Notes: generated from the sequence alone by a model not told the origin. A DNA stretch of 64,000 bases from Nitrospira sp. (GCA_022226955.1 CP092079.1:1-64000); one strand, 5' to 3'. Counted from the stretch's first letter, positions 22,678 to 32,658 are shown. Numbers and translations are program-made.

Positions 22678-25600
22678 CTAGCTGGACTGCGAGGCAGGCT
22701 CCGCCGATTTTCGACTGGCCCCGGAGAGCATCGCATAGGCCGCTGGGACGAGAAACAAGGTCATGATCGTGGACACCACCAGCCCGCCGATCAGAACGAC
22801 GCCAATCTGGCGGCGCCCGGCAGCCCCAGCGCCAGTTGCCAACGCCAGCGGCAGCGCCCCGAGAATCGTCGCGGAGGTCGTCATCAGAATCGGACGAAGC
22901 CGCAAGACCGCCGACTCGATCACGGCATCGCCCGCCGCCATGCCGCGCTCCCGAAGCTGATTGGCGAATTCCACGATCAAGATCGCGTTCTTCGTCACCA
23001 GACCGATCAAAATGATCAACCCGATCTGGCTGTAAATCGTGAGCGTCCCCTGCGTCGCCGCCAGCGCCAGCAAGGCGCCGGAAACCGCCGGAGGCACCGC
23101 CAGCAGAATCGTAAAGGGATGCTGAAAACTCTCGAATTGGGCGGAGAGCACCAAAAAGATCACCGCCAGCGCCAGCGCAAAGGTTACGTAGAGATTGGTA
23201 TTGCTCTCGACAAATGTTTTCGATTCGCCGGCATAGGACGCGCGCATCGTGGGCCGCAACACCTCCTTCGCCGCGTCGTCGAGATAGGCCAGCGCCTGTC
23301 CGAGCGTAAATCCGTCGGCCAGCCCGGCGCTGACGGTGACGGCGCGCATGCGATTGACATGGTTCAGCGATTCCGGCGCCGGCTCTTCCCGGACCGACAC
23401 CACATTGGCCAATTGCGTTAAATCGCCCGCGGTGCCCCGAACATACAACCCGCCGATATCGGAGGGGCGCTCCCGGTACCGGTCGTCGACCTTGACGATC
23501 ACCTTGTATTGCCGGCCGTTCTTGGTGAAGCTGGTGACTGGCCGTCCGCTCAAGAGGGTTTCCAGTGTGCGGCCAATCGTGGCAACCGGCACACCCAGGT
23601 CGGCCGCCTTGTCGCGATGCGCATCGACCACGATGTGCGGCGTATTGAGCGTCAGATTCATGTCCGGGCTGACAAAACCGGGATGCCGCGACAAGATCGC
23701 CGTCAACCGTTCGGCGGCCTGCTGCAACTCCGCGTACTCCATGCCTCCAATCACGAATTGCACCGGCGTATTCTCCGACCACTCATCGATGGGCGGCGGA
23801 TTCAGCAGATAGGCCTTCACGCCGGTCAGCCGCCCGAGCCGTTGATTCAGATCCGCCACCACCTCTTGCTGGCTTCTGGACCGAAGATCCCAATCCTGCA
23901 GAGACACCCAGCTTGCCGCGCGATTGACGATAGTCGGGTTTTGGCCGCGTCCGACAACCGTGTACACCGTCGCCACTTCCGGAACGGCGGCAATCATCGC
24001 TTCCAGTTCTTTGGCATACCCGTCGGTATATCGAAGCGTCGCGCCTTGCGGCGCGATCACAAACCCAGAAAACAAGCCGGTGTCTTCCAGCGGCGCCAGC
24101 TCGGAGGGCAGGTGCAGCAACAGCGTGAAACTGGCGGCGCTCATGCCAATCCCCACGATCAACACGAGCCCCCGGGCGTTGGCGGACGCTCTCAAGAGGC
24201 GGCGGTATCCGTCCACCAGCCAGCCAGATGCCCGGCCAGTCAGCCGATGCGCGAACGACGGCGCAGGGCCCGCGCGCAGCAGCCGGCTGCACATCATGGG
24301 CGTCAGCGTCAACGCGACAAAGCCCGACAGCAACACCGCGGCAGCCACGGTGATCGCCAGTTCGGCAAACAGTTTTCCAACCAACCCGTTCAGGAACGCA
24401 ATCGGAATGAAGACCGTCGTGAGCGACACGGTCGTGGCAATCACCGCAAACGCAATTTCGCTGGTGCCCTCGACGGCGGCTTGCATCGGCGCCATTCCAT
24501 CGGCAATGCGCCGGTGGATATTTTCCAGCACAATGATCGCGTCATCGACCACCAGCCCCACGGCCAGCACCAGTCCCAACAATGTCAGCACATTGAGCGA
24601 GCAGCCCGTGACCGCCAAAACCGTGCAGGTGCCGATAATCGACGCCGGGATCGCCACGGCCGGCACCACCGTGGCCCGAACGCTGCCGAGAAAAATATAA
24701 ATGACCAGCACGACCAAGAGCAGCGAAATCCCCAAGGCCCAGTACACTTCGCGCAGCGACCGCTCGATCGGCACTGTGCTGTCCCAGGCAATCGTCAGGG
24801 TCATGCCCTCCGGCAATCCTCTGACGATATCCGGCAATTGCGCTTTGACCGCGCGCGCCACGGCAAGACTATTGGATTTGGATTGCCGCGACACCGAGAT
24901 GCCCAGCGCCGGACGGCCATTGAACCGCCCCAGCTTGCGCGTATCCTCCGCGCCGAGTTCGACTCGCGCCACATCCTGCAATCGAACCGGGTAGCCCTCA
25001 CGATAAGCCACAATCAGCGACTCGAACTCCTCGGGCCTGTGCAACGCGCCTTTGAGCGACACGCCGAATTCAACCTGCGTGCTCTCGACCCGCCCCACCG
25101 GAATCGTGGCGTTTTGGTTGCGGATGGCTTCTTCGACGTCCTGAACGGTCAGGCCGCGCGCGGCAAGCCGGTCGGGATCCAGCCATACCCGCATCGCATA
25201 CCGCCGCTCACCGTCAAGATAGGCCGCCGATACTCCGGACACCATGACCAGTTGAGTCTTGATAAGCCGGTCCGCGATTTCGGACAGTTCCAATTCAGAA
25301 TGGCGGTCGCTCGAAACAGCCATCCACAGCACTTCGGTATTATCCGCCGCCGCTTTCATCACATTCGGCTCCTGAATGCCCGGCGGCAGCAACGGCCGGA
25401 TCAACGACAGGCGGTCTCGAACATCGTTGGTGGCGCCGTCCAAATCGCGCCCCAAGTCGAACTCGAGCGTCACAACCGAGTCTTCTTCGCGGCTGGCGGA
25501 CGTCATCGTCCGCAACCCTTGAATCCCGCTGAGCGTATCCTCAAGCGGCGTCGTGACATCCGTCTCGATCACCGACGCGCTGGCGCCAAGATACACGGTC

Positions 25601-25743
25601 CGCACGGACACAATGGGCGGCTTGATGTCGGGATATTCACGAACGGCGAGGCGCATGAAGCTCAGCACGCCGAACAGGATGAGCAGCAGGGAGAGGACCA
25701 GTGCAAACACCGGCCGGCGAATGGAGATATTCGACAGGGTCAT
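22678..25743 (-). CDS. RND-family multidrug efflux permease (AcrB/MexB type)
   Basis: A 1,021-aa inner-membrane proton/drug antiporter. N-terminal MTLSNISIRRPVFALVLSLL and twelve membrane helices in the RND order are visible. The proton-relay aspartates lie in GLVVDDAIIVLENIHRR (helix 4) and the lysine in GLVTKNAILIVEFANQ (helix 10). Large periplasmic porter domains occupy about 40-330 and 550-860. It follows its adaptor gene by 66 bases. No outer-membrane TolC-type gene is adjacent, so the channel is presumably shared. Confidence 0.93.
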   Translation of the reverse strand: MTLSNISIRRPVFALVLSLLLILFGVLSFMRLAVREYPDIKPPIVSVRTVYLGASASVIETDVTTPLEDTLSGIQGLRTMTSASREEDSVVTLEFDLGRDLDGATNDVRDRLSLIRPLLPPGIQEPNVMKAAADNTEVLWMAVSSDRHSELELSEIADRLIKTQLVMVSGVSAAYLDGERRYAMRVWLDPDRLAARGLTVQDVEEAIRNQNATIPVGRVESTQVEFGVSLKGALHRPEEFESLIVAYREGYPVRLQDVARVELGAEDTRKLGRFNGRPALGISVSRQSKSNSLAVARAVKAQLPDIVRGLPEGMTLTIAWDSTVPIERSLREVYWALGISLLLVVLVIYIFLGSVRATVVPAVAIPASIIGTCTVLAVTGCSLNVLTLLGLVLAVGLVVDDAIIVLENIHRRIADGMAPMQAAVEGTSEIAFAVIATTVSLTTVFIPIAFLNGLVGKLFAELAITVAAAVLLSGFVALTLTPMMCSRLLRAGPAPSFAHRLTGRASGWLVDGYRRLLRASANARGLVLIVGIGMSAASFTLLLHLPSELAPLEDTGLFSGFVIAPQGATLRYTDGYAKELEAMIAAVPEVATVYTVVGRGQNPTIVNRAASWVSLQDWDLRSRSQQEVVADLNQRLGRLTGVKAYLLNPPPIDEWSENTPVQFVIGGMEYAELQQAAERLTAILSRHPGFVSPDMNLTLNTPHIVVDAHRDKAADLGVPVATIGRTLETLLSGRPVTSFTKNGRQYKVIVKVDDRYRERPSDIGGLYVRGTAGDLTQLANVVSVREEPAPESLNHVNRMRAVTVSAGLADGFTLGQALAYLDDAAKEVLRPTMRASYAGESKTFVESNTNLYVTFALALAVIFLVLSAQFESFQHPFTILLAVPPAVSGALLALAATQGTLTIYSQIGLIILIGLVTKNAILIVEFANQLRERGMAAGDAVIESAVLRLRPILMTTSATILGALPLALATGAGAAGRRQIGVVLIGGLVVSTIMTLFLVPAAYAMLSGASRKSAEPASQSS

Positions 25744-25809
25744 GCCGGCATCCGATGAAGAATGAGCGGTTGCCGCGACGGGCGCAGACCTCCGGCGCGT
25801 CGCAGTCGA

Positions 25810-26868
25810 TTACTTGAGCGCGACACGCATGCCATCCTGCAACTTGTGCGTGCCGGTTCGAACCACGCGATCGCCCTCGTTCAAGCCGCGCCGCACCTGC
25901 ACCAAGCCGCGTTCGCGCGGCCCCGCAGCCACTTCCGTCAAACGAACGGTCTGCTCCGCCACACGAAACACCATGGTTTTGTCGCGCAGGAGGAACAGCG
26001 CTTCTTCGGGAATCAGCAACGCATGCGGCTCTTCCCTCAGCGTAACCCGCACGGTCGCGAAGAGGCCTGGACGAAGAGTGTTCTGCGGATTTGGCACTAG
26101 GGCGCGAACGGCGACCGTCCGGTTTACGGCATCAACGCGCGGATCGATGGCCGTGATATGCCCCTCAAACGACGCGCGGGGAAACGCATCGGTCGTCACG
26201 CTCAGCCGCTGCCGGTCGACCAGCTGGCTCAGCCACACTTCCGGCACTTTGAAATCCACATGCAGAGTGCGCAAATCCTCAAGATTGACGAGGTCCTGGC
26301 CGGGCTGCACATAATCGCCGACCGAGACCCGGCGAAGACCGGCGGTGCCGGCAAACGGGGCCCGGATCACGCTCTTCTTCAACCGGGTCGCGTGGAGCAC
26401 ACGGTTCGCCGTGGCGGCCTGGAGCGCCAGCCTCGCCTCATCCACCTGCTGCGCCGGCACAATGGTCGTCTGCTGGCCGGCCAGCCGCTTGAGCCGCTCG
26501 TAGGTGACCTCCGCGATCTTCTCCTGCGCGACCGCTTGATGGACTTGCGCCTGAAGCTCCTCTTGATCCAGCTCAATGAGCGGCGCGCCGCTCTCGACGA
26601 GCTGTCCATCGGCGAAGTCGATTCGGCGGACTATTCCAGCCATCTCAGGCCTGACAACAATCGACGCGACCGCCTGCAACGTCCCAACCGCTTGAATCGA
26701 CTCCGTGATAGGTCCAACCGAGACATCCGACGTTTCCACCAGCGCAGGCTGATCGGGCGGCTCCTCGCGCGCCACTGGCTGACTCGCCGCCTGCCCCCAC
26801 CACTTCACCGCCAGCAGGCCAGCCAGCAACACGCCCAACGCCATCAACAGAATCTTCTTCATACCCAT
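25810..26868 (-). CDS. RND efflux periplasmic adaptor (membrane fusion protein)
   Basis: A 352-aa adaptor linking the RND pump to an outer-membrane channel. An N-terminal membrane anchor (ILLMALGVLLAGLLAVKWWG) is followed by the lipoyl half-motif (VVRPEMAGIVRRIDFADGQLV), an alpha-hairpin (about 95-150), the second lipoyl half (IRAPFAGTAGLRRVSVGDYV) and beta-barrel and membrane-proximal domains. No lipobox is visible. It is the promoter-proximal gene of the operon. Confidence 0.9.
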   Translation of the reverse strand: MGMKKILLMALGVLLAGLLAVKWWGQAASQPVAREEPPDQPALVETSDVSVGPITESIQAVGTLQAVASIVVRPEMAGIVRRIDFADGQLVESGAPLIELDQEELQAQVHQAVAQEKIAEVTYERLKRLAGQQTTIVPAQQVDEARLALQAATANRVLHATRLKKSVIRAPFAGTAGLRRVSVGDYVQPGQDLVNLEDLRTLHVDFKVPEVWLSQLVDRQRLSVTTDAFPRASFEGHITAIDPRVDAVNRTVAVRALVPNPQNTLRPGLFATVRVTLREEPHALLIPEEALFLLRDKTMVFRVAEQTVRLTEVAAGPRERGLVQVRRGLNEGDRVVRTGTHKLQDGMRVALK

Positions 26869-27267
26869 AGACCCGAGAATACGGCGCCCTCATCCATCAT
26901 AGGAACGTCGATATAGCCACACAGAAAATCCCTTGTATTGTGACGGATGACGCGCCAAAAACCTCACCTGTTTCCAGAAAATATTTTCATGCCCGTCTCG
27001 CCTGCGCAATTGAAGTCACGACTCATGCCAGCCCCCACTGGCGCCTCTTCGCTCCTCCTCCCGCCACAGAGAGGAGAAGAGCGGCGTCCATCAAGAGAAC
27101 TCTCTCTCTGCGGGCCGCCGATCACCCCGCGAGGACGATCCGTCCATTGATCGACACGGCGCGGATTCGACAGGCTTTCCCGTCTCGCCCGACCCTTCTC
27201 CATCCATCGTCACGCCCACCCCCTCGATCCCCGGACGAGGCGGTGCGCCTCGAACCGATCCTCAGCG
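26869..27267. other. Gene-free spacer between the RND operon and the iron-uptake island
   Basis: About 400 bases without a convincing gene. The open frames here are low-complexity (Arg, Pro and Ser rich) and match nothing. The part next to 26868 should hold the RND operon promoter, but no clear -10/-35 or operator was identified. Confidence 0.4.
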
Positions 27268-27612
27268 TCAATAGCGCCCGCGCGGGGAGGGGCCCATCGG
27301 GAACGACCCGGGCGGAGGCGGCGCGGCCCTGCGCCCTGGCTCAGTGGAGCGGGGCTCGGCAGAAGCGGCCGATTCGATGGACGCTCCGGCCTCACGATAT
27401 CGGTACCCTTTCGACTGCATGCATCCGCTCAAATTGACGCCGCCAGCCAGCGTGTCTTTCGCATGCTCCTGCCCAGACAAGACCTCTTGCTTACAGACGT
27501 CCCAATCCTCCGCAACCTGCGCCTCGGTCTTGCCCACCTGCGCCCACCGGCCCTCGGCGCAGGCAGCCAAGACGAGTGCCATGGCCACCACGATCCTATT
27601 CATCCTATTCAT
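27268..27612 (-). CDS. Small lipoprotein, paralogue of 46440-46700
   Basis: A 114-aa predicted lipoprotein: MNRMNRIVVAMALVLAACAE with lipobox LAAC. The mature part contains EAQVAEDWDVCKQEVLSGQE and a two-cysteine GGVNLSGCMQSKGYRY motif, then a proline-rich tail. It shares these blocks with the protein at 46440-46700, and each follows a closely related TonB receptor gene. The start at 27612 is set by the signal peptide and the preceding GGGAGGCGGGAAGAGG. An outer-membrane or periplasmic accessory to siderophore uptake is plausible from context only. Confidence 0.65.
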   Translation of the reverse strand: MNRMNRIVVAMALVLAACAEGRWAQVGKTEAQVAEDWDVCKQEVLSGQEHAKDTLAGGVNLSGCMQSKGYRYREAGASIESAASAEPRSTEPGRRAAPPPPGSFPMGPSPRGRY

Positions 27613-27708
27613 CCTCTTCCCGCCTCCCTGATCCCCGCGCGACGGAAGACGAACAAGGCCGGCAGATCCACTGCGGTCGACCTCCATCGCCAACGGTCTT
27701 GCTCGCCG

Positions 27709-30264
27709 TCAGAACGCCAGCCCCACCGTCCCCATCACCGTCAGCGGCTCGCCATAGAAGAAGGCTGAGGCTGACCCAAAACTCGAGCCCCGCACATATC
27801 GGTGATCGAGCAAGTTTTGTATATTGAGCGAACAGCGCAGGCTCTTGGCTCCGATCCAGCTGCCTGGCTCTAGCGCCCGGGTGTAATAGAGCGCGGCGTC
27901 GGCTCTGGCATAGGCCGGCATATCAACCGGCTCGCCAAAGAGCGAGGCCGTGCGGCTGCTAGAGGCATAGACGCCGCCGCCCACGCCAAATCCTTTCAGT
28001 ATCCCCTCCTGCATATAATAAGTGGACCAGAGGGTGAATCGATTATAGGGCACGTTGGCCAGGCGCCGGTGGAGCAGGGCCAGATTGTTATCCTGTGTTA
28101 CTTCGGCATCGGTGTAGGCGTAGCTCGCAATGACGTTCCACCCTGGCGTCACCTGCGCCGTCACGTCCAGCTCGATGCCTTGGCTCCGTTGCGCGCCTGT
28201 TTGCACCTGAAACCCAAGATTGGCCAGCGCGAGGGTGGGATCTGGGGTAGTCAGATTGTCTCTCGTCAGGTGAAACCAGGCGAGGGTGGCGGAGAGGCGG
28301 TTGTCCGGCAAGGCCGCCTTCACGCCGATTTCATATTGCGTCGATCGTTCCGGCTTAAAGAGCGCTCCATTGCCGTTGCGGGAATTCGGGGAGTTGGGCG
28401 TGAAGCCCTTCGTCCACGAGGTATAGAACGAGAGCGGCTCTATGGGTGAATAGACCAGCCCCAGCCTGGGGCTGACCGCCTGGTCGTCCGATGCGGTGCT
28501 GCCCTGATCGGTTTGAACGGACTGGTGTACAAAGTCGAAGCGCAGGCCTCCCACGAATGTAAGGCTCGGCACAATCGTGATCTGATCCTGCAGGTAGAAT
28601 GCGGCCGCCTTGACATCGCGCAGGAAGATCGTATCCGCTCCAGTATTCGGCGACGCGGACGGATAGACCGGGGCAAAGAGATCCAGCGGCGGTGCGCTGT
28701 TGAACCGAACCATGTACTGATCAGTTTTGTCCTGCCGCAGCTCAACGCCCGTCAGCAGGGTATGGTCCATGTCGAGCGCGCGCACATGCCCCACGAGATT
28801 CGTGACCATGGAATGGGCATGAAAGCGGCCCATCAATGGCTGAAAGACCTGGCCTCGATTCAGCGTGCGTTGATCGGCATCCAGTGCGAGGCCAAAAGTC
28901 ACCTGCCGGTTCTGATCCTCCGTCGCAATCGACTGCCGATAGGTGTTGCGGAAAGACCAGTGGTCATTCAATTGATGCGTCAGATCGTATCCGATGCGAT
29001 AGACCTGAGCCCTGAAGCTATCATTGGGCTGTCCGGTGAATCGATTGCGCGGAATGTGCCCGTGCACATTTCCCAAGACCGTCCCCTGAGCCGGCAGGTC
29101 ATTGGGATCCTTGCCCCACCGGCGGAGGTAATCACCCTCAATGGTTAGAGTGGTTCGTGAATCCATGAGCCAGGTGAGGCTCGGGGCGACGGCCGCGAGA
29201 TCGCGGTTGACAAAATCCACGTAGCTATCGGCTCGCTGACCGGCCACATTCAGGCGATAGAGCAGCGTCTTGCCGGCGTTCAGCGGTCCGGTGGCATCGA
29301 GTTCGGACCGATAGAGATTGAAGTTGCCGAGGGTGGTCGTGGTGGAATAGGCGGCATGAGGCAGCGGCCGGTTGGTCACGATATTGACAATGCCGCCGGG
29401 ATCGCCCTGCCCATACAATACTGAGGCAGGCCCCTTCAGCACCTCGACCCGCCGCACATTGTAGGTATCCGACGCATAGTATCGGGCCGCCTGATCGAGC
29501 AAGCCGTTGCGAAAATAGCTGCTTTCGTTGGCCAAAAATCCGCGAATCATGAAGGTATCCCACAAGTTCTGGCCTGAACTCCCCATGTTGAAACCGGAGA
29601 TATTGCCCAAGACGTCCTCCAACCGAAGGGCACGCTGCTCTTCAATGACCTTGCGCGTCACCACTTGAATCGATTGCGGCACATTCTTGATGGGCGTATC
29701 GGTGCGCGTGGCCGTGTTGGCCTCCTCCGCCACATAGCTCGTCGTGTCGTCCCGCAGCCGCGTCTCCTTCACCACAGTCTCCGGCAATTTGATCACCTTC
29801 TGCTTGGCCACGGGCGGGGGCGGCGCCTGGATGGGCGCGTCTGACACAGAGGGCTGAGGGCTTTCGTGCGACCGTACCGGCGGGGCGGCCGCCTCCACGA
29901 GGGTGACCGTACGCGGCGCGGTCACGGCAACCGTCAGCCGCGTGCCCGTGAGGATCTGCGCCAGCGCGGCGTCCGGCGCGAGCACCCCTGAGACGCCCGG
30001 ACTCTCCAGCCCCTCGGCCATCTGCGCGCTATAGAACAATTGCCACCCGCTTTGCTCGGCGAACGCGGTCAACGCACTGCGCAAGGGCTGCGGCGCAATG
30101 TCGAACACCATCGCATCGGCTTGAGCGATTCGAACTGCGCCTGAAGGGGAAACGCGTTCTTGAGGCTGCGCATGCGCGGGCGGCGCTGCGGCACACAACA
30201 GCAACACTGCGGTCCCGGCCGTCATCAACTTCGTATACTGCCTGCGAGATCTTGTCTGATTCAC
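27709..30264 (-). CDS. TonB-dependent siderophore receptor with STN signalling domain
   Basis: An 851-aa FecA-type outer-membrane receptor. A signal peptide ends near AAAPPAHAQ. The STN domain (about 55-125, VFDIAPQPLRSALTAFAEQSGWQ...) contacts FecR. A TonB-box-like segment lies near KLPETVVKE. The plug follows (NVPQSIQVVTRKVIEEQ...; VEVLKGPASVLYGQGDPGGIVN), then a 22-strand-type barrel ending in the aromatic GTVGLAF. The GTG at 30264 is chosen for the GGGAGAG five bases upstream. It lies downstream of a sigma/fecR pair, so its synthesis is probably induced by its own ligand. The substrate is probably a ferric siderophore. The 830-aa receptor at 46809 is its closest relative here. Confidence 0.9.
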   Translation of the reverse strand: MNQTRSRRQYTKLMTAGTAVLLLCAAAPPAHAQPQERVSPSGAVRIAQADAMVFDIAPQPLRSALTAFAEQSGWQLFYSAQMAEGLESPGVSGVLAPDAALAQILTGTRLTVAVTAPRTVTLVEAAAPPVRSHESPQPSVSDAPIQAPPPPVAKQKVIKLPETVVKETRLRDDTTSYVAEEANTATRTDTPIKNVPQSIQVVTRKVIEEQRALRLEDVLGNISGFNMGSSGQNLWDTFMIRGFLANESSYFRNGLLDQAARYYASDTYNVRRVEVLKGPASVLYGQGDPGGIVNIVTNRPLPHAAYSTTTTLGNFNLYRSELDATGPLNAGKTLLYRLNVAGQRADSYVDFVNRDLAAVAPSLTWLMDSRTTLTIEGDYLRRWGKDPNDLPAQGTVLGNVHGHIPRNRFTGQPNDSFRAQVYRIGYDLTHQLNDHWSFRNTYRQSIATEDQNRQVTFGLALDADQRTLNRGQVFQPLMGRFHAHSMVTNLVGHVRALDMDHTLLTGVELRQDKTDQYMVRFNSAPPLDLFAPVYPSASPNTGADTIFLRDVKAAAFYLQDQITIVPSLTFVGGLRFDFVHQSVQTDQGSTASDDQAVSPRLGLVYSPIEPLSFYTSWTKGFTPNSPNSRNGNGALFKPERSTQYEIGVKAALPDNRLSATLAWFHLTRDNLTTPDPTLALANLGFQVQTGAQRSQGIELDVTAQVTPGWNVIASYAYTDAEVTQDNNLALLHRRLANVPYNRFTLWSTYYMQEGILKGFGVGGGVYASSSRTASLFGEPVDMPAYARADAALYYTRALEPGSWIGAKSLRCSLNIQNLLDHRYVRGSSFGSASAFFYGEPLTVMGTVGLAF

Positions 30265-30415
30265 AATTCTCTCCCATCCGTTTGTTATTCGGAACTCGTG
30301 CATCTCACCGCCGCGCCCTCGCGATTGGGTCTATCGTTGCGGTTGACGATGAATAGACGCTGGCGGAGGACGAATCCGGACGGGATTTTTGAGCAACGAG
30401 AAAAAGTCTGCCGGG

Positions 30416-31441
30416 TCAGCGGAAGAAGACGAAGCGAGAGGTGAGACGGACGGTCGTCACGGGCAAGGTGTGTTCGATGACGGTCAAGGCGGTATCCAGC
30501 CGATCCAGATCGAAGACGCCACTCACACGATGGTCCGCTAATCTAGCGTCCAGCAACGCCACCTGGCCTGACCGATAGCGATTGATTTCCTCCACCACCG
30601 TTGCGAGCGGCGTGGATTCAAAAATAAGCTTGCCTCGTTGCCAGGCCGTGACAGCGCGAAGATCCACCGATTCGACCTCGGTCACGCCGGATGCACTGTA
30701 CCGCACACGTTGCCCCGCATGGACGCGGGTCGAAGAATCCATTTGAGCGCCTGGCGCGCTGACAGCCACCACACCTTCCATGACCGTGACGACCACCGCC
30801 TCCCTGGTCTCGTGCACGAGAAACTCGGTTCCGACTGCGCGAACCTGGCCGCCGCGCGTGTGGACCACGAACGGACGCGTGGCATCTTTTGCCACGCGGA
30901 ATGCCGCCTCGCCTTCCAGCAATTCAACCCGCCGCACGGTTCCTGTATAGTGAACCGAAACCGCCGCTTGAGTATTGAGCTGAAGCAGGCTTCCGTCGGC
31001 TAAGACGGCGGCGGCTTGCTCTCCTGTGTCGGTGTGATAGTCCGCCGTCAAACGGGTAATGAGCCTGGATTCCAGCGCACACACAAAGGCCAGCCCCGCG
31101 ATGGCGGCAGCGATGCCTCCCCACTTGATCCACCCGCGCCGCACCCCTCTCTCAAGAGACGGTCGAGAGGCCTTGGAGGGCAGGGGCCCGCGAACGGACC
31201 GCGCGAACGGAACGGCCTCTCCCGTGACCACGTGATCGCGCAGTCCTTCCATGCCGCCCCACAGCCGCTGAACGTTTTGAAAAGCCTGCTCATGCGCCGG
31301 ACTGTGCCGCCGCCAGGCTGCAACCGCCGCCTGATCGGTTTCCGTCGCTTCACCCGATGTCAGGCGGACAACCCAGGCCACGGCCTCGCCTTCAAGGCGT
31401 TCTTGCTCGTCCTGAGAAAACCCCTGGGCCGGCATCGGCAA
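30416..31441 (-). CDS. FecR-family anti-sigma factor
   Basis: A 341-aa inner-membrane transducer. The cytoplasmic N-terminus (EGEAVAWVVRLTSGEATETDQAAVAAWRR, the DUF4880 region) binds the sigma factor. One membrane helix follows (GGIAAAIAGLAFVCAL, about 105-120), then the periplasmic FecR domain (YHTDTGEQAAAVLADGSLLQ...AFRVAKDATRPFVVHT...). The C-terminal STN-like part (VSGVFDLDRLDTALTVIEHT) contacts the receptor. It lies between the sigma gene and the receptor gene. Confidence 0.9.
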   Translation of the reverse strand: MPMPAQGFSQDEQERLEGEAVAWVVRLTSGEATETDQAAVAAWRRHSPAHEQAFQNVQRLWGGMEGLRDHVVTGEAVPFARSVRGPLPSKASRPSLERGVRRGWIKWGGIAAAIAGLAFVCALESRLITRLTADYHTDTGEQAAAVLADGSLLQLNTQAAVSVHYTGTVRRVELLEGEAAFRVAKDATRPFVVHTRGGQVRAVGTEFLVHETREAVVVTVMEGVVAVSAPGAQMDSSTRVHAGQRVRYSASGVTEVESVDLRAVTAWQRGKLIFESTPLATVVEEINRYRSGQVALLDARLADHRVSGVFDLDRLDTALTVIEHTLPVTTVRLTSRFVFFR

Positions 31442-31552
31442 TTACCTCGGCTGGATGGACCTCTTGTGGATACGGCAATGTACCGTCCCTAATCAAGAGC
31501 GCTTTCTTACTAGACGGATGACATATGAAAAACCGTATTGCCGTGAGAGGCG

Positions 31553-32101
31553 TCAGCGGACTCTGTCATTCAGCCTCCGGCGGCAGTGATTCAGAGCACG
31601 GGCAAGGTTTTTTTCGACGGTACTGACACAGATACCGAGCTGAGAGGCAATTTGTCGATGCGGCGCCCCTTCGAACCGGTTCAGTATGAATATCTGCCGG
31701 CATAAGGGGGATAGTTCGTGCAGCGCCTGCAGCACCGCCGCCAACTCTTCCTTGGCGAGCAGGACGGCCTCGGGCGTCGACGCCTGATCGGGATACTCTG
31801 CGAGATACTCCTCCTGCTCGGCAAGAGGCGCTCTGCGGCGCACCATGGTTCGGAGATGATCGGTCGCAAGATTCGCCGCGATGCGAAAAAGATATGCCCG
31901 GATATTGTCGATGACGGCCAAGTCCGGTAATTGGGCCAGCCGAATAAAGGTTTCCTGGGTCAGATCGGCCACGGTTGCGTGGCAGGCCACCCGGCTGGCC
32001 AGAAACCGACGCACATCTACGGCATATCGATCGAAGAGTTGAGTCAAATCCACTGATTCATTCCCGCACGCAACACGGCGCACTGCTAGGGAAGCCACCA
32101 T
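31553..32101 (-). CDS. FecI-type ECF sigma factor
   Basis: A 182-aa extracytoplasmic-function sigma factor. Region 2 (LFDRYAVDVRRFLASRV...TVADLTQETFIRL...RAYLFRIAANLATDHLR) is joined to region 4 (LHELSPLCRQIFILNRFEG, then HRQIASQLGICVSTVEKNL). The ATG at 32101 is the first good start and overlaps the end of a 46-aa frame; a GTG at 32056 (VDLTQLF) is an alternative. It directs its own cluster: fecR, receptor and lipoprotein downstream. Unlike the other sigma genes here, it lies deep in an operon that begins with bfd. Confidence 0.88.
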   Translation of the reverse strand: MVASLAVRRVACGNESVDLTQLFDRYAVDVRRFLASRVACHATVADLTQETFIRLAQLPDLAVIDNIRAYLFRIAANLATDHLRTMVRRRAPLAEQEEYLAEYPDQASTPEAVLLAKEELAAVLQALHELSPLCRQIFILNRFEGAPHRQIASQLGICVSTVEKNLARALNHCRRRLNDRVR

Positions 32102-32226
32102 GCAACGGGTCCCGGTCCGCTGCTCGCGATCCAGAGCGCGGCGGCGGCGCCGACGATCATGCCGAAGGCGACGGCCAAACTGGCAATCACCAAAAAATCG
32201 TCGCTGCCGCGCCACCGACGCCGCAT
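32086..32226 (-). CDS. Small one-helix membrane protein
   Basis: A 46-aa frame preceded by GGGAGGCGCAGG directly before the ATG. The sequence MRRRWRGSDDFLVIASLAVA continues FGMIVGAAAALWIASS, a single membrane helix after a basic N-terminus (inside-positive), ending AWWLP. It overlaps the sigma start by 16 bases. It is unassigned and could be a small regulator or accessory of the uptake operon. Confidence 0.4.
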   Translation of the reverse strand: MRRRWRGSDDFLVIASLAVAFGMIVGAAAALWIASSGPGPVAWWLP

Positions 32227-32261
32227 CCTGCGCCTCCCTTTCACCGCGCGCTCATCCACAC

Positions 32262-32426
32262 TCACCGAGACGATTCGAGCGCGCTTTGCGACACCCGCAT
32301 CGCCCGGCCTTCATCAAGAGACAACGCGCTTTCAGTCACCGCATAGCCGCACCCGCCGCAGGTCCAGAACGCCCCGTTCGAATACAGGCTGTGTTGGCGG
32401 CACTGCGGACAAGACCGGTAGCGCAT
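32262..32426 (-). CDS. Small zinc-ribbon protein
   Basis: A 54-aa protein with CPQC (about residues 6-9) and CGGCG (about residues 23-27), the two knuckles of a zinc ribbon (MRYRSCPQCRQHSLYSNGAF...). There is no obvious ribosome binding site at ATG 32426; an in-frame GTG at 32468 is an alternative. It lies in the operon headed by bfd. Function unknown. Confidence 0.5.
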   Translation of the reverse strand: MRYRSCPQCRQHSLYSNGAFWTCGGCGYAVTESALSLDEGRAMRVSQSALESSR

Positions 32427-32439
32427 GGCCGCGCCGCGG

Positions 32440-32658
32440 CTAATGGCAGACCTCTGAGTGCTCACCACGCCTGGTCAGTGGCGCAAGACCGGCGGGGGTT
32501 TGCTTGACCATCGCGGCAAGCCGCTCGACTCCGTCGGCAAATGCCAGAAACTCCTCTCGCTGGAAATGCAATGTCACCGGCCCACACGTCACATGCAGCC
32601 GTCCGCATCCGCACAACACCAGCTTCATCGGTTTGTCGTTCCGCAAGGCCTTGTCCAT
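32440..32658 (-). CDS. Small protein of unknown function in the bfd operon
   Basis: A 72-aa protein. ATG 32658 is preceded by AAAGGAG at nine bases. Residues about 11-60 (MKLVLCGCGRLHVTCGPVTL onward) form a compact domain with three cysteines near the start, reminiscent of the small DUF-type proteins often found beside iron-uptake genes. I do not recognise a named family. Confidence 0.55.
   Translation of the reverse strand: MDKALRNDKPMKLVLCGCGRLHVTCGPVTLHFQREEFLAFADGVERLAAMVKQTPAGLAPLTRRGEHSEVCH

Noticed and set aside
23509..25758. A 749-residue open frame on the plus strand opposite the RND permease
   Set aside because: Its composition (runs of His, Arg and Gln) is typical of the antisense of a GC-rich gene, and the permease on the other strand has full family motifs throughout.
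26940..27437. A 165-residue plus-strand frame between the RND operon and the lipoprotein gene
   Set aside because: Low-complexity Arg/Pro/Ser sequence, no ribosome binding site or recognisable domain, and it runs into the lipoprotein gene on the other strand.
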